Source: Pedobacter antarcticus (GTDB lineage Bacteria > Bacteroidota > Bacteroidia > Sphingobacteriales > Sphingobacteriaceae). From it: 64,000 nt of DNA. The stretch is from contig NZ_FONS01000001.1 in NCBI RefSeq assembly GCF_900112985.1, forward strand, positions 989,730 to 1,053,729. Direction: 5' to 3'. Under the pieces are notes generated by a model, which saw nothing but the letters and a program-made list of their open reading frames with translations, did not search any database and was not told the origin of the DNA. Position 1 is the stretch's first letter. The number at the start of each line of letters is the position of its first letter. Shown here in pieces: positions 1 through 8,710 of this stretch. The translations under genes and the position numbers were made by a program.

Positions 1-456
1 GCTTTTAATGACGCTAAAGATGGAATGCTCGGAATACGCCTGGCCCATGAACTTCAGATACCTGATGCCGAAGATGCGAAGCTACTTGACAAGGACCGTT
101 TAGCGACTGGAAATTATGTAACCAGCGCCGGCAAAACAGGAAACGATGCCTGGAGTTCCAGAGCGGTCTGGTGCAAAGTTTTTGGTAAGATGGGTGCTGA
201 TTCGGTAAGCATCAGTATCATAGACCACCCTAAAAACATCAATTACCCAACTTTCTGGCATGCCCGGGGATATGGTTTGTTTGCTGCTAATCCTCTTGGC
301 GAAAAGATCTTCACCAACGGTAAATCCGAGAAGAACCTCCATCTTAAAAAGGGAGAGTCGGTAACTTTCCGATATCGGATTGTTATTAACAATGGCAGAC
401 AAACTATAAGCGCAGCTCAACTTAACGAACTTGCCGGAAGTTTTGCCAAAAAATAG
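1..456 (+). CDS. DUF6807 (PmoA-like) family protein, C-terminal part
   Basis: The reading frame is open at the left edge of the window, so only about the last 151 codons are present; the first ATG at 25 is internal, because residues before it (AFNDAKDG) already match the family. The motif FWHARGYGLFAANPLG near residues 84-99 is typical of the DUF6807 family, often annotated 'methane oxygenase PmoA' although these proteins are not the membrane monooxygenase. The family is common in Bacteroidota beside sugar-degradation genes; its biochemical role is not settled. A hairpin follows the stop codon. Function is not inferred further. Confidence 0.75.
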   Translation, partial: AFNDAKDGMLGIRLAHELQIPDAEDAKLLDKDRLATGNYVTSAGKTGNDAWSSRAVWCKVFGKMGADSVSISIIDHPKNINYPTFWHARGYGLFAANPLGEKIFTNGKSEKNLHLKKGESVTFRYRIVINNGRQTISAAQLNELAGSFAKK

Positions 457-474
457 ACGTTGTTACCGACTTAG

Positions 475-516
475 TGCCAGATGAATTGATTTCTCTACCT
501 CATCATCTGGCATTTT
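475..516 (+). terminator. Hairpin terminator after the DUF6807 gene
   Basis: TGCCAGATGA (475-484) pairs with TCATCTGGCA (503-512) and is followed by TTTT. It lies 18 bases after the stop codon. Confidence 0.65.
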
Positions 517-684
517 GTTATGTTTGTTTAAATAAAATTAAAATCTGTATACAACAAACTGGTATTTTAGCAGTTATTAACCTAATGCTATCACTAGGAA
601 AACGCTTTCTGAACAAAAATCACAGGAGATCGAACTGATTGTGAAGGATTCTGGGCACAGAAACCAAATTATAGCAAAATCAAA

Positions 685-1752
685 ATGAAAAAAGGACGCT
701 TACTTATTATTGCTGGATTACTCTTGTTCTCTCCTGGTGTTTTAAAGGCACAAAATGGCTTCGAACAGTTATTAAAAGCTGGCCCCGCCGATGCCACTAA
801 ATTAGTTGAAGCCTACGGCAAGCCGTTGTTAAAGGGTTTCGGTCTGGGAATGAATAGCGGCTGGACCAACAGTGCAAAAACACTTGATCTTTTTCATGTT
901 GATGTTCGTGTTACGGCTACTGGTGTAGTGGTACCAGCGTCTGACAAATCTTTCAACGTAAGCAAGATCGGTCTATCAAGTAATATCGGTCCTGCAGTTC
1001 CTGGTAAAGTAATCTCCCCCACTTTCAGCGGCAATAGAAATGTAAGTGGTCCGGAAATGAATATTTACGATGATAACGGGAAGAAGATTACTTCGTTCCA
1101 TTTACCGAGGGGGATATTTGAGGACATAGTGCCTACACCCCAGATACAGGCCACTGTTGGTCTTATTCAAAATACCGATTTTACCGTTCGGGCAATGCCG
1201 AAAGTGAAAATAAACAAGGATTTTGGATCTATCTCACTAATTGGTTTTGGTATTAAACATAACATTGCGCAAGATTTCGCAGTTGCGGGGCTATCTGTGC
1301 CTTTTGACTTCGCTGTAGCTTTCAGTTATAACAGTCTTAAATACGAAAAACGTCTAAATTTGCAGCCTGAGGGTTTTGCAGTTCCTGCCGATAAAGAGCA
1401 ATCAACAGACTTTAGTAACCAGAAGATATACGGCCAATTCGACAATTATTTGTTTCAGGCAATTTTCTCTAAAAAGATTTCATTTTTCACTCCTTATGTA
1501 GCCTTGGGTTATAACACTTCCAAGGCGGAAGTTGGTATAAAAGGTAATTATCCTATCGCAACAAATGTAACGTCCGACCAAATTTTATACACAACGTATA
1601 CAGATCCGGTTAAAATTGAAAAAACATACGTCGACGGTTTTCGTGCGGACATGGGTTTTGAGCTTAGATTTCCCATCATCAGATTATATGCTTCTTATGG
1701 AATTGAAGGTAACTACAGACTTGTAAACGCTGGCATAGGAGTCGGACTATAA
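685..1752 (+). CDS. DUF6588 family outer-membrane-like protein
   Basis: This 355-residue protein has an N-terminal signal peptide (MKKGRLL, a hydrophobic run, and cleavage near LKAQ, residues 20-23). The rest is rich in alternating hydrophobic and aromatic residues and Gly/Asn turns, as expected of a secreted beta-rich or beta-barrel protein, and ends GIGVGL with no charged tail. It resembles the DUF6588 family of Bacteroidota, whose function is unknown. The stop is one base from the ATG of the acyltransferase gene, so the two are probably cotranscribed, which suggests a cell-envelope role for the pair. That role is inference. Confidence 0.7.
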   Translation: MKKGRLLIIAGLLLFSPGVLKAQNGFEQLLKAGPADATKLVEAYGKPLLKGFGLGMNSGWTNSAKTLDLFHVDVRVTATGVVVPASDKSFNVSKIGLSSNIGPAVPGKVISPTFSGNRNVSGPEMNIYDDNGKKITSFHLPRGIFEDIVPTPQIQATVGLIQNTDFTVRAMPKVKINKDFGSISLIGFGIKHNIAQDFAVAGLSVPFDFAVAFSYNSLKYEKRLNLQPEGFAVPADKEQSTDFSNQKIYGQFDNYLFQAIFSKKISFFTPYVALGYNTSKAEVGIKGNYPIATNVTSDQILYTTYTDPVKIEKTYVDGFRADMGFELRFPIIRLYASYGIEGNYRLVNAGIGVGL

Positions 1753-1753
1753 T

Positions 1754-2944
1754 ATGAACCAAACTTCTCAATCTGCCGGGGTAACAAAGGTTGTAAACAC
1801 CGAATCAATTCAAAATACAACTCAAAAAGTAGCGTACCTTTCCTCATTAACGGCCTTACGTGGCATTGCTGCATTATTAGTGGCTGTGTTCCATTTCGAA
1901 ATGGCTGCTGCACGCTTCGTTCCCGCCGATCAAACAATGTTCTTTGAAAAATGCTACCTGATGGTAGATCTCTTTTTCATCATGAGCGGCTTCATCATGC
2001 TACATGTATATAGCGATCAGTTTCAAGACAAAATACAGGCAAGTACATTGAAGAACTTTCTGGTCGCCCGGTTTGCAAGGATCTACCCACTTCACCTTTT
2101 TTCGCTCCTGTTACTGGTAGTAATCGTACGCTGGCTTACTGATTGGGGTAATCCACCTATTCTTCTGGAACAGCCATCTGATATTTTGCCAAACATATTG
2201 TTACTCCACTCTTTTGGATTCACAAAGATATACTCGTGGAATATCCCCTCCTGGAGTATTAGCGCGGAGTGGGCAGCATACCTCCTATTTCCAGTAATTG
2301 CAATCTGCATTAATAAGAAAAAGGCTGTTTCGATTATCCTGTTTGCAGTTCTGGTTTTAGCTGCCTACTATTCTATTATGTATGTACTTCCACGAAAAAA
2401 CCCAATAAACCCCGCAATACCAGTCCCACATAATCTAAATACAACGTTTGACTATGGATATATCCGCGGGATAGCCGGATTTACCACTGGCATTCTCATC
2501 TACCTTGCTTATGAACTGCAAGCCATCAGAAAAGCGTTCTCCTCAGATCTGATTTCTGTGTTTATAATTCTTGGGATTATTATATCGATGCACTTTTCTC
2601 TAAATGATGGAATCACTGTTTCTCTATTTGCAGTTCTGGTACTCAGTTTTACAGCAAATAGTGGCAGAATAGCTAAAATCTGCAGCGGGAAAATTCTACA
2701 GTTCCTGGGAAATATTTCCTATTCTATTTACCTGATGCAGATTTTTCTTCAGGAGCCATTTTCGCATGGTATATATTTGCCGGGAACTATTGGCATAGGA
2801 AGAGGTAAACAGAATATTGATTTCTCCAGTGGAATGCTGTATTGCATCATATATTTAATCCTGCTTGTGCTTATTTCATACGTTACCTATCAATGGGTGG
2901 AGCGCCCCAGCAGGAAATTTATAAATAGAATTTGGGGCAAATAA
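1754..2944 (+). CDS. Acyltransferase_3 family integral membrane acyltransferase
   Basis: The 396-residue protein has about ten hydrophobic segments. Residues about 32-48 (LTALRGIAALLVAVFHF) match the signature of the Acyltransferase_3 family, in which the conserved His of the first membrane helix is needed for acyl transfer to surface sugars or lipids. The N-terminal 30 residues are hydrophilic and cytoplasmic. It starts one base after the upstream DUF6588 gene. The acceptor substrate cannot be told from sequence; O-antigen, exopolysaccharide or peptidoglycan sugars are possible. Confidence 0.88.
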   Translation: MNQTSQSAGVTKVVNTESIQNTTQKVAYLSSLTALRGIAALLVAVFHFEMAAARFVPADQTMFFEKCYLMVDLFFIMSGFIMLHVYSDQFQDKIQASTLKNFLVARFARIYPLHLFSLLLLVVIVRWLTDWGNPPILLEQPSDILPNILLLHSFGFTKIYSWNIPSWSISAEWAAYLLFPVIAICINKKKAVSIILFAVLVLAAYYSIMYVLPRKNPINPAIPVPHNLNTTFDYGYIRGIAGFTTGILIYLAYELQAIRKAFSSDLISVFIILGIIISMHFSLNDGITVSLFAVLVLSFTANSGRIAKICSGKILQFLGNISYSIYLMQIFLQEPFSHGIYLPGTIGIGRGKQNIDFSSGMLYCIIYLILLVLISYVTYQWVERPSRKFINRIWGK

Positions 2945-3025
2945 AATTATTTATCGAATAGCCTGACGGTAATTGGACTACTTATTATATTATAATTGGA
3001 CTACATACGTATTTCAATTTTAACC

Positions 3026-3033
3026 TAATTTTG
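3026..3033 (+). promoter_or_regulatory. -7 promoter element for the GNAT/AAA pair
   Basis: TAATTTTG fits the Bacteroidota -7 consensus TAnnTTTG and lies 29 bases before the ATG at 3063. No clear -33 TTG is visible at the usual spacing. Confidence 0.5.
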
Positions 3034-3062
3034 ATACCATCAGAAAGAAATTAGAATTAGCC

Positions 3063-3620
3063 ATGGAATTCAATATTCAACCTTTTTTAGAAAATGAAAC
3101 CTTTATGCTGCAACCTTTGCTGGAACAGGATTTCAAGGTTTTATATAATGTAGCTTCAGATCCAAAAATATGGGAGCAACACCCTAATAAAGACCGCTGG
3201 AAAGAAGACGTATTTCAAAACTTTTTTACCGGAGCAATTCAGAGTAAGGGCGCTTTTTTAATCATAGATAAAGCTACCGGAGATGTCGCGGGAAGTACCA
3301 GAATTTACGATTACGACGAAACAGATAACAGCATATTGATTGGTTACACTTTTTATGCTACCCGGTACTGGGGAAAAGGTATCAATTCATCAGTAAAAAA
3401 AATGATGCTGGATTACCTTTTCCAATTTGTATCAAAAGTATCCTTTCATATCGGTGCCAGCAACATCCGCTCGCAAATAGCTATTGGTCGTTTAGGAGCC
3501 CAGAAAGTTACTGAACAGGAAGTAACATATTTTGGAGAATCACCTAAATTAAACTTTGTATATGCAATTGAGAGCGAAGAATGGAATAATAGGAACAATT
3601 CAAAGTATAAAAACGAATGA
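3063..3620 (+). CDS. GNAT family N-acetyltransferase (RimJ/RimL type)
   Basis: The 185-residue protein has the layout of the Acetyltransf_3 subgroup: an N-terminal 'L-x-P-L-x-x-x-D-F' stretch (residues about 17-26), a central strand, and an acetyl-CoA loop region around YWGKGINSSVKKMMLDY (residues about 102-118). Such enzymes acetylate protein N-termini, small amines or antibiotics; the substrate here is unknown. Its last four bases (ATGA) overlap the start of the AAA ATPase gene, so the two are translationally coupled. Confidence 0.85.
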   Translation: MEFNIQPFLENETFMLQPLLEQDFKVLYNVASDPKIWEQHPNKDRWKEDVFQNFFTGAIQSKGAFLIIDKATGDVAGSTRIYDYDETDNSILIGYTFYATRYWGKGINSSVKKMMLDYLFQFVSKVSFHIGASNIRSQIAIGRLGAQKVTEQEVTYFGESPKLNFVYAIESEEWNNRNNSKYKNE

Positions 3621-4330
3621 ATATTTTCGATCTGATTATTTTTGATAAAGAGCAGACAAAGCTGGACGATATCTTCCTGAACAGAGAAAATAGAAAAAGT
3701 GTGGAACTGCTCATTAAGGAGTATTCTTATATAGAAGAGCTACACCAATACGGTCTTCCAGTAAATAACAAATTATTGCTGCATGGCAGCTCAGGCTGCG
3801 GTAAAACAACGACAGCCAAAGCAATCGCCAATGCTTTAGGGAAACCTTTGCTGATCCTCAACCTGAGTAATGTGATCTGCTCACGAATCGGCGAAACTTC
3901 ACAGAACATCAAACAGGTTTTCGACAAAGCTGCACGTGAAAAGGCCGTGTTATTTCTGGATGAATTTGATCAGATAGGCAAAGCACGTGATCATCAGGAT
4001 AAAGATGTCGGGGAAATGAGAAGACTAGTTAATACATTGATTCAACTAATAGATTATTTTCCGGAAAGGTCTTTATTAATCGGCGCAACCAATCACTTAG
4101 CAATCATTGATATAGCATTGCTCAGACGTTTTCAATTAACCATTGGCTTCGAGATGCCTACGCGGTCTGTTCTGGATATTTATTACGATAAACTTTTGGA
4201 AAGGTTTCCTGAGCACATGCAGATTATCCAAAGAAAATATGATGTATCCTATGCAGAAGCCAAAGACGATGCTTTCACCCAGGTAAAAGCTGCACTAATT
4301 ACAAACTTAGAATTAAAAAATAAATGTTAA
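3617..4330 (+). CDS. Stand-alone AAA+ ATPase
   Basis: This 237-residue protein has Walker A GSSGCGKT (residues 57-64), Walker B VLFLDEFD (111-118), a sensor-1 Asn in GATNH (159) and an Arg pair (170-171) where the arginine finger sits. It resembles the ATPase core of FtsH or proteasomal-ATPase-like proteins, but has no membrane segment and no protease or other effector domain. The start overlaps the GNAT stop by 4 bp. A chaperone or remodelling role is inferred from the fold only; the partner, possibly the acetyltransferase or its product, is unknown. Confidence 0.85.
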   Translation: MNIFDLIIFDKEQTKLDDIFLNRENRKSVELLIKEYSYIEELHQYGLPVNNKLLLHGSSGCGKTTTAKAIANALGKPLLILNLSNVICSRIGETSQNIKQVFDKAAREKAVLFLDEFDQIGKARDHQDKDVGEMRRLVNTLIQLIDYFPERSLLIGATNHLAIIDIALLRRFQLTIGFEMPTRSVLDIYYDKLLERFPEHMQIIQRKYDVSYAEAKDDAFTQVKAALITNLELKNKC

Positions 4331-4475
4331 ACCGGAATTGCAGCCTGTTACAAGACCGGAATGCAGCTTGGATTATCTATGCTTCAGAAACATTCCCCCC
4401 TTTAACGCAAGATCGGTATATAGTGTATCTGTACAAGAATTTTTAATTAAGCAGATTGAATTCTGATTGTCAGCG

Positions 4476-5948
4476 TTACTGAACAGGCAATGAAAATGAA
4501 AAAACTGACCCTTGTCCTGGCTGGCTCTGCAACTCAATTACGCTTCCATGCATCCTTAAAATCTCGGTAACCAGATAAAGCCCGATCCCAAAACCCGATA
4601 CGTTTTTCATCTGTTCATTGTTCACCCTGTAAAAGCGTTCAAAAAGTCTCTTCTGGTCCGCAGGAGACACCCCTATTCCCTGATCTGCAAAAGAAATTTG
4701 CATAGCGTTTCCAACCCGCAGGCAGCTCACCGTAACGGTTGTCCCGGCTGGAGAATATTTAACCGCATTGCTAAGTAAGTTTGTCATAACCTGGCTGATC
4801 TTTTCCCTGTCAGCCAGGATATGTACTTCTTCACAAAGCTGATAAGATATCTGATGCAGGGGCGCCAGGGTTACGGCCTCATCTACGATCTCATTCATCA
4901 ATAACGGAAGCGAAAATCTAGATAAATTTAAGGCCATTTTACCCTCATCCAATCTGGACAAATCGAGAAAATCATGGATCAAACTGGTCATTTTAACTGT
5001 CTGATTTTCTGCACGGGACAACACCTTTTCAGTATAAAGATCCCCTCGCTGCCTGGCCTTTAAAAGGGCAAGCTGCACATAGGAACGAACGGAAGTTAAT
5101 GGCGTTTTTAATTCATGGCTGACAATAGCTATGAAATCATTTTTACGCTGTTCTTCCAGTTTTTTCTCGGTAATATCCCGCGCTATTTTAGAAATTCCGA
5201 TGATGTTTCCCTTTGTATCTTTAACAGGAGAAATGGTCAGAGAGACGTCAACCAATCGTCCATCCTTTGTTAGTCTCTTGGTCTCAATATGATCTACACG
5301 CCTTCCAGCTTTCAATTGGGCCAGTATCGAATATTCTTCTTCTTTTCTGTCCTCAGGAATCAATTTTAAAATAGACTCACCGATAATTTCCTGCGCAGTA
5401 AATCCAAAGATTCTTTCTGCTGAGATATTCCAGCTCGTTATAATTCCCTGAAGATCTTTACTAATAACTGCATCGTCAGTAGAATCGACGATAGCTGCAA
5501 GGACGGCACTTTTTTCTTCTGCCTGCTTGAGAAGTGTAATGTCTCTGGCAATCTTAGAAATACCAATAATACCACCAAAGTAGTCGCGGATAGGTGATAT
5601 TGTCAAGGAGATATCCAGCAGGCGACCACTTTTTGCCATCCGGCGCGTTTCAAAATGTTCAACACGATCGCCCCGGCGTAAACGGGTAAGAATGTCTATC
5701 TCCTCTCCCAGCCTGTCTGCGGGGATTATTTTCAGAATCGGCTGCCCGATCATTTCTTCTGCAGTATAACCGAATATACGTTTTGCCGCAGGATTCCAGC
5801 TCGTTACTACTCCTTGCAAGTCTTTACTTATAATTGCATCATCTGAGGAATCCACGATTGCTGCAAACATCGCATTTCGTTCTTCGGCAAGCCGCAGTGC
5901 ATTATGTTCGTAATTTAATTCTTTGAACTCATCCATAAAAGCATGCAT
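4476..5948 (-). CDS. Tandem-PAS sensor histidine kinase
   Basis: The 490-residue protein has two PAS domains with PAC tails (about residues 25-140 and 145-262), a HisKA domain with phosphoacceptor His278 in SHELKTP, and a complete HATPase_c domain: N-box around 390-400, G1 DQGIG (422-426) and G2 GFGIGLYL (452-459). There is no membrane segment, so it is a cytoplasmic kinase sensing small molecules or redox state. The two PAS copies are very alike (both contain SKDLQG, TSWN, RIFG and GISKIARDIT), indicating recent duplication. No response regulator is adjacent. It is transcribed away from mprF, with 165 bp between the starts. Confidence 0.93.
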   Translation of the reverse strand: MHAFMDEFKELNYEHNALRLAEERNAMFAAIVDSSDDAIISKDLQGVVTSWNPAAKRIFGYTAEEMIGQPILKIIPADRLGEEIDILTRLRRGDRVEHFETRRMAKSGRLLDISLTISPIRDYFGGIIGISKIARDITLLKQAEEKSAVLAAIVDSTDDAVISKDLQGIITSWNISAERIFGFTAQEIIGESILKLIPEDRKEEEYSILAQLKAGRRVDHIETKRLTKDGRLVDVSLTISPVKDTKGNIIGISKIARDITEKKLEEQRKNDFIAIVSHELKTPLTSVRSYVQLALLKARQRGDLYTEKVLSRAENQTVKMTSLIHDFLDLSRLDEGKMALNLSRFSLPLLMNEIVDEAVTLAPLHQISYQLCEEVHILADREKISQVMTNLLSNAVKYSPAGTTVTVSCLRVGNAMQISFADQGIGVSPADQKRLFERFYRVNNEQMKNVSGFGIGLYLVTEILRMHGSVIELQSQPGQGSVFSFSLPVQ

Positions 5949-6113
5949 ATTTCAAACGCCCAGCCAATATACTTAAATTGTTAACGAATAGCCAAGTATA
6001 TATCCGCCCACATAAGCGGCATTTTTTTCGCAAAAATTCCCCTTTATTTTCCTACCACAACAAGAAGAAAATTTATTATTATTACATAGCGTTATAAGTA
6101 ACTCATCTATCGT

Positions 6114-8696
6114 ATGAAGTTTAACCGTCACTATCTAAGATCAAAAAATTACTACGCAAAGGAAATACTTGGCTTTCTCTTCATTCTTTTTGCAATATAC
6201 TTTTTCAGACACGAGGGGCACGAACTTCGATCTCTTGGTGGCGTACTGCGGTCGTCGAACCAATGGATCCTGTTGACGGGCTTAATTGTTACCGTTCTCT
6301 ATGCCCTATCGCATGCCCTGATGTACAGTTACAGCTTTAAAACCATCGGCTCAAAAATCCTTTGGACCGATGGCCTTCGACTGTTTCTTAAGCGAAACTT
6401 TGTAAGTGTCTTTCTACCCGGAGGTGGCGTAACATCCCTGGCTTTTTTTTCTAAAGAGATCGAAAACAAAGGAATAAGTCAGACAAAGATTAATCTGGCA
6501 TCCTACATCTACGGACTGATAGGGATATTCACCGTATTTTTGGTTACTATTCCAGTAATAATCTACCTGTTATTTACCCGTCAGCACATGTTTGGCGAAC
6601 TAATTGCGTTTGGCGTATTAACTCTGACTATCATTCTTTTGACTACAGGAACAATCTCTCTCTATAAGAAAGGTTGGCTATATAAAAAAATTCTTGCCTT
6701 TAAACCTGATACCGAACTGATTCTGGATGAAATTGCTGACAGTGACTTCTCCATTTCCAGCCTGATTTCGACTATCCTTATTTCTCTGGCAATTGAATTC
6801 CTTGGAATTGCACATTTGCTCATTGCGATGTATGCATTAGGACTGGAAGGTCATTTTGATGCCGCAGTAGTCGGCTATGTTATCGCTACACTTTTCCTTG
6901 TTATTTCTCCATTTCTAAAAGGTTTAGGGGCTGTTGAACTGAGTCTGGTTTTGGTTCTTCAGAGTTACGGGTTCAGTGCAACACAGGCCGCTGCTGTAAC
7001 ATTTCTTTATCGTTTGTTCGAATTCTGGCTACCTATGCTGGCAGGAGCCATGAGTTTTATTCTGAACAAGGGCAATCTTTTTCTCAGGATCTTCCCGGCA
7101 ATGCTCTTGTTCACTCTGGGTATTGTAGACATTATATCAGTACTTACGCCGGCATTGGGCACTCGTATCCAGTTGCTTTCAGATTTCCTTCCGGTAGAGG
7201 CGCTACGCTTGTCTAATGGTCTTGTATTGCTTATCGGCATTCTTCAGCTGATTACTTCTGCATTTCTTTTGAGAGGAATGCGCAGTGCCTGGAATATTGC
7301 AGTTATACTCTGCACGCTTGCTATCGCGGGTAATCTTACCAAAGGACTTGATTATGAAGAAGCAACGCTTGCATTTGCTGTTTTATTTTCCCTATGGCTA
7401 ACCCGCAAACAGTATTACGTCCTTGCGAACCGAAATCTTCAAAATTTCAGTCTCGGTGTTTCGTTGTGGATATTTACTGCAGTTACTGTTTACGGGATAG
7501 TCGGCTTCTATTTTCTGGACCAGAAGCATTTTGGAATCGATTTCAGCCTGACTCAGTCTGTAAGCAGCACGTTTGACAATTTCATTTTTCTCAACACGGG
7601 AGGACTAGAACCCCGTACGCATTTCGCACATCTGTTTTTATATTCGATCAGAGTACTGGGAGCCAGTTCGATATTACTCGTGTTTTATGGCTCCATTAAA
7701 CCATATTTATTTGAAGACAAGGCGGAGGAGGATGAGTTTTTACGCGCAGAAGAATTATTACAAAAACATGGAAACTCAGCTGTGGATTACTTCAAAACTT
7801 ACCGCGATAAATTATTTTTCTTCGCAGAAGACAGGGACGGCTTTATTTCCTATAGGATAGGCGGCGACTTTGCTATAGCACTCGGAACACCGGTTTGTGC
7901 ACCAGATATCCAAACTTCCAGACGTATTATTCTGGAGTATGAAGAATTCTGTCTGCGCAACGGTCTGAAGCCTGCTTATTATAGAATAGATCGTAAAGGT
8001 CTTGAAGTTTTTGACTTGTTGAATAAAAAAAATATTATTATCGGGCAGGAAGCAATAGTTGACCTGCCAGGATTCACGATGGAAGGTGGAAACCGGAAGT
8101 CTTTAAGAAATGCCATGAGCAGTGTTCTCAAAAAAGGATATAAGCTTAAAATATACGACGCACCAATCAAAGCCGGCACCATTCAAAAATTAGAACAGGT
8201 AAGCAATAATTGGCTAAGCAGTCTTGAAAGGGCTGAAATGGTTTTTTCACAGGGGATTTTTGATGCGGATGAAATTGGTAAACAAACGGTCCTGGCATTG
8301 GAAAATGAAGATGAGAAAATCGTTGCCTTCCTAAATATTATTCCCGATTACGTCCCCGGAGAACTCACTTACGATTTGATTCGAAAGACAGATGATGCGC
8401 CCGGCGGAAATATGGATGTACTTATTGTAGAACTGATCGCTTATGCAAAAGAAAAAGGATATACAAAACTAAACCTTGGAATGGCTCCGATGTCTGGTAT
8501 TATTAAAGGCAGGGATCTTCCGGAAAGGACAATTAAATTCAGTTACGAAAAATTACGCTCTTTCCGTCACTACCATGGTTTGAGAGATTTCAAAGAGAAG
8601 TTCTCACCGGAGTGGGAGGATGAATTTTTAGTATATGATAATCATTATGACCTGCTCAGATTACCTGTTGCACTTAATACGGTAATGAAACCCTGA
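6114..8696 (+). CDS. mprF: Bifunctional lysylphosphatidylglycerol flippase/synthetase MprF
   Basis: The 860-residue size equals that of full-length MprF. The N-terminal half (to about residue 530) holds some 12-14 membrane segments, including the flippase signature region FVSVFLPGGGVTSLAFFSKE (about 97-116). The C-terminal soluble part, from about residue 540, is the DUF2156/LPG-synthetase domain, with DRDGFISYRIGGDFAIALGTP and KLNLGMAPMSG. MprF transfers lysine (or another residue) from aminoacyl-tRNA to phosphatidylglycerol and flips the product, lowering surface charge and giving resistance to cationic peptides. The next gene starts 14 bases later and is AcvB/VirJ-like, as in LpiA-AcvB operons of Proteobacteria. 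Confidence 0.93.
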   Translation: MKFNRHYLRSKNYYAKEILGFLFILFAIYFFRHEGHELRSLGGVLRSSNQWILLTGLIVTVLYALSHALMYSYSFKTIGSKILWTDGLRLFLKRNFVSVFLPGGGVTSLAFFSKEIENKGISQTKINLASYIYGLIGIFTVFLVTIPVIIYLLFTRQHMFGELIAFGVLTLTIILLTTGTISLYKKGWLYKKILAFKPDTELILDEIADSDFSISSLISTILISLAIEFLGIAHLLIAMYALGLEGHFDAAVVGYVIATLFLVISPFLKGLGAVELSLVLVLQSYGFSATQAAAVTFLYRLFEFWLPMLAGAMSFILNKGNLFLRIFPAMLLFTLGIVDIISVLTPALGTRIQLLSDFLPVEALRLSNGLVLLIGILQLITSAFLLRGMRSAWNIAVILCTLAIAGNLTKGLDYEEATLAFAVLFSLWLTRKQYYVLANRNLQNFSLGVSLWIFTAVTVYGIVGFYFLDQKHFGIDFSLTQSVSSTFDNFIFLNTGGLEPRTHFAHLFLYSIRVLGASSILLVFYGSIKPYLFEDKAEEDEFLRAEELLQKHGNSAVDYFKTYRDKLFFFAEDRDGFISYRIGGDFAIALGTPVCAPDIQTSRRIILEYEEFCLRNGLKPAYYRIDRKGLEVFDLLNKKNIIIGQEAIVDLPGFTMEGGNRKSLRNAMSSVLKKGYKLKIYDAPIKAGTIQKLEQVSNNWLSSLERAEMVFSQGIFDADEIGKQTVLALENEDEKIVAFLNIIPDYVPGELTYDLIRKTDDAPGGNMDVLIVELIAYAKEKGYTKLNLGMAPMSGIIKGRDLPERTIKFSYEKLRSFRHYHGLRDFKEKFSPEWEDEFLVYDNHYDLLRLPVALNTVMKP

Positions 8697-8710
8697 AAAT
8701 GTAGCTACCT

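Noticed and set aside
3617..4330. AAA+ ATPase as part of an antiphage defence system
   Set aside because: No peptidase, nuclease, CBASS or other effector is nearby; the only partner is a GNAT enzyme.
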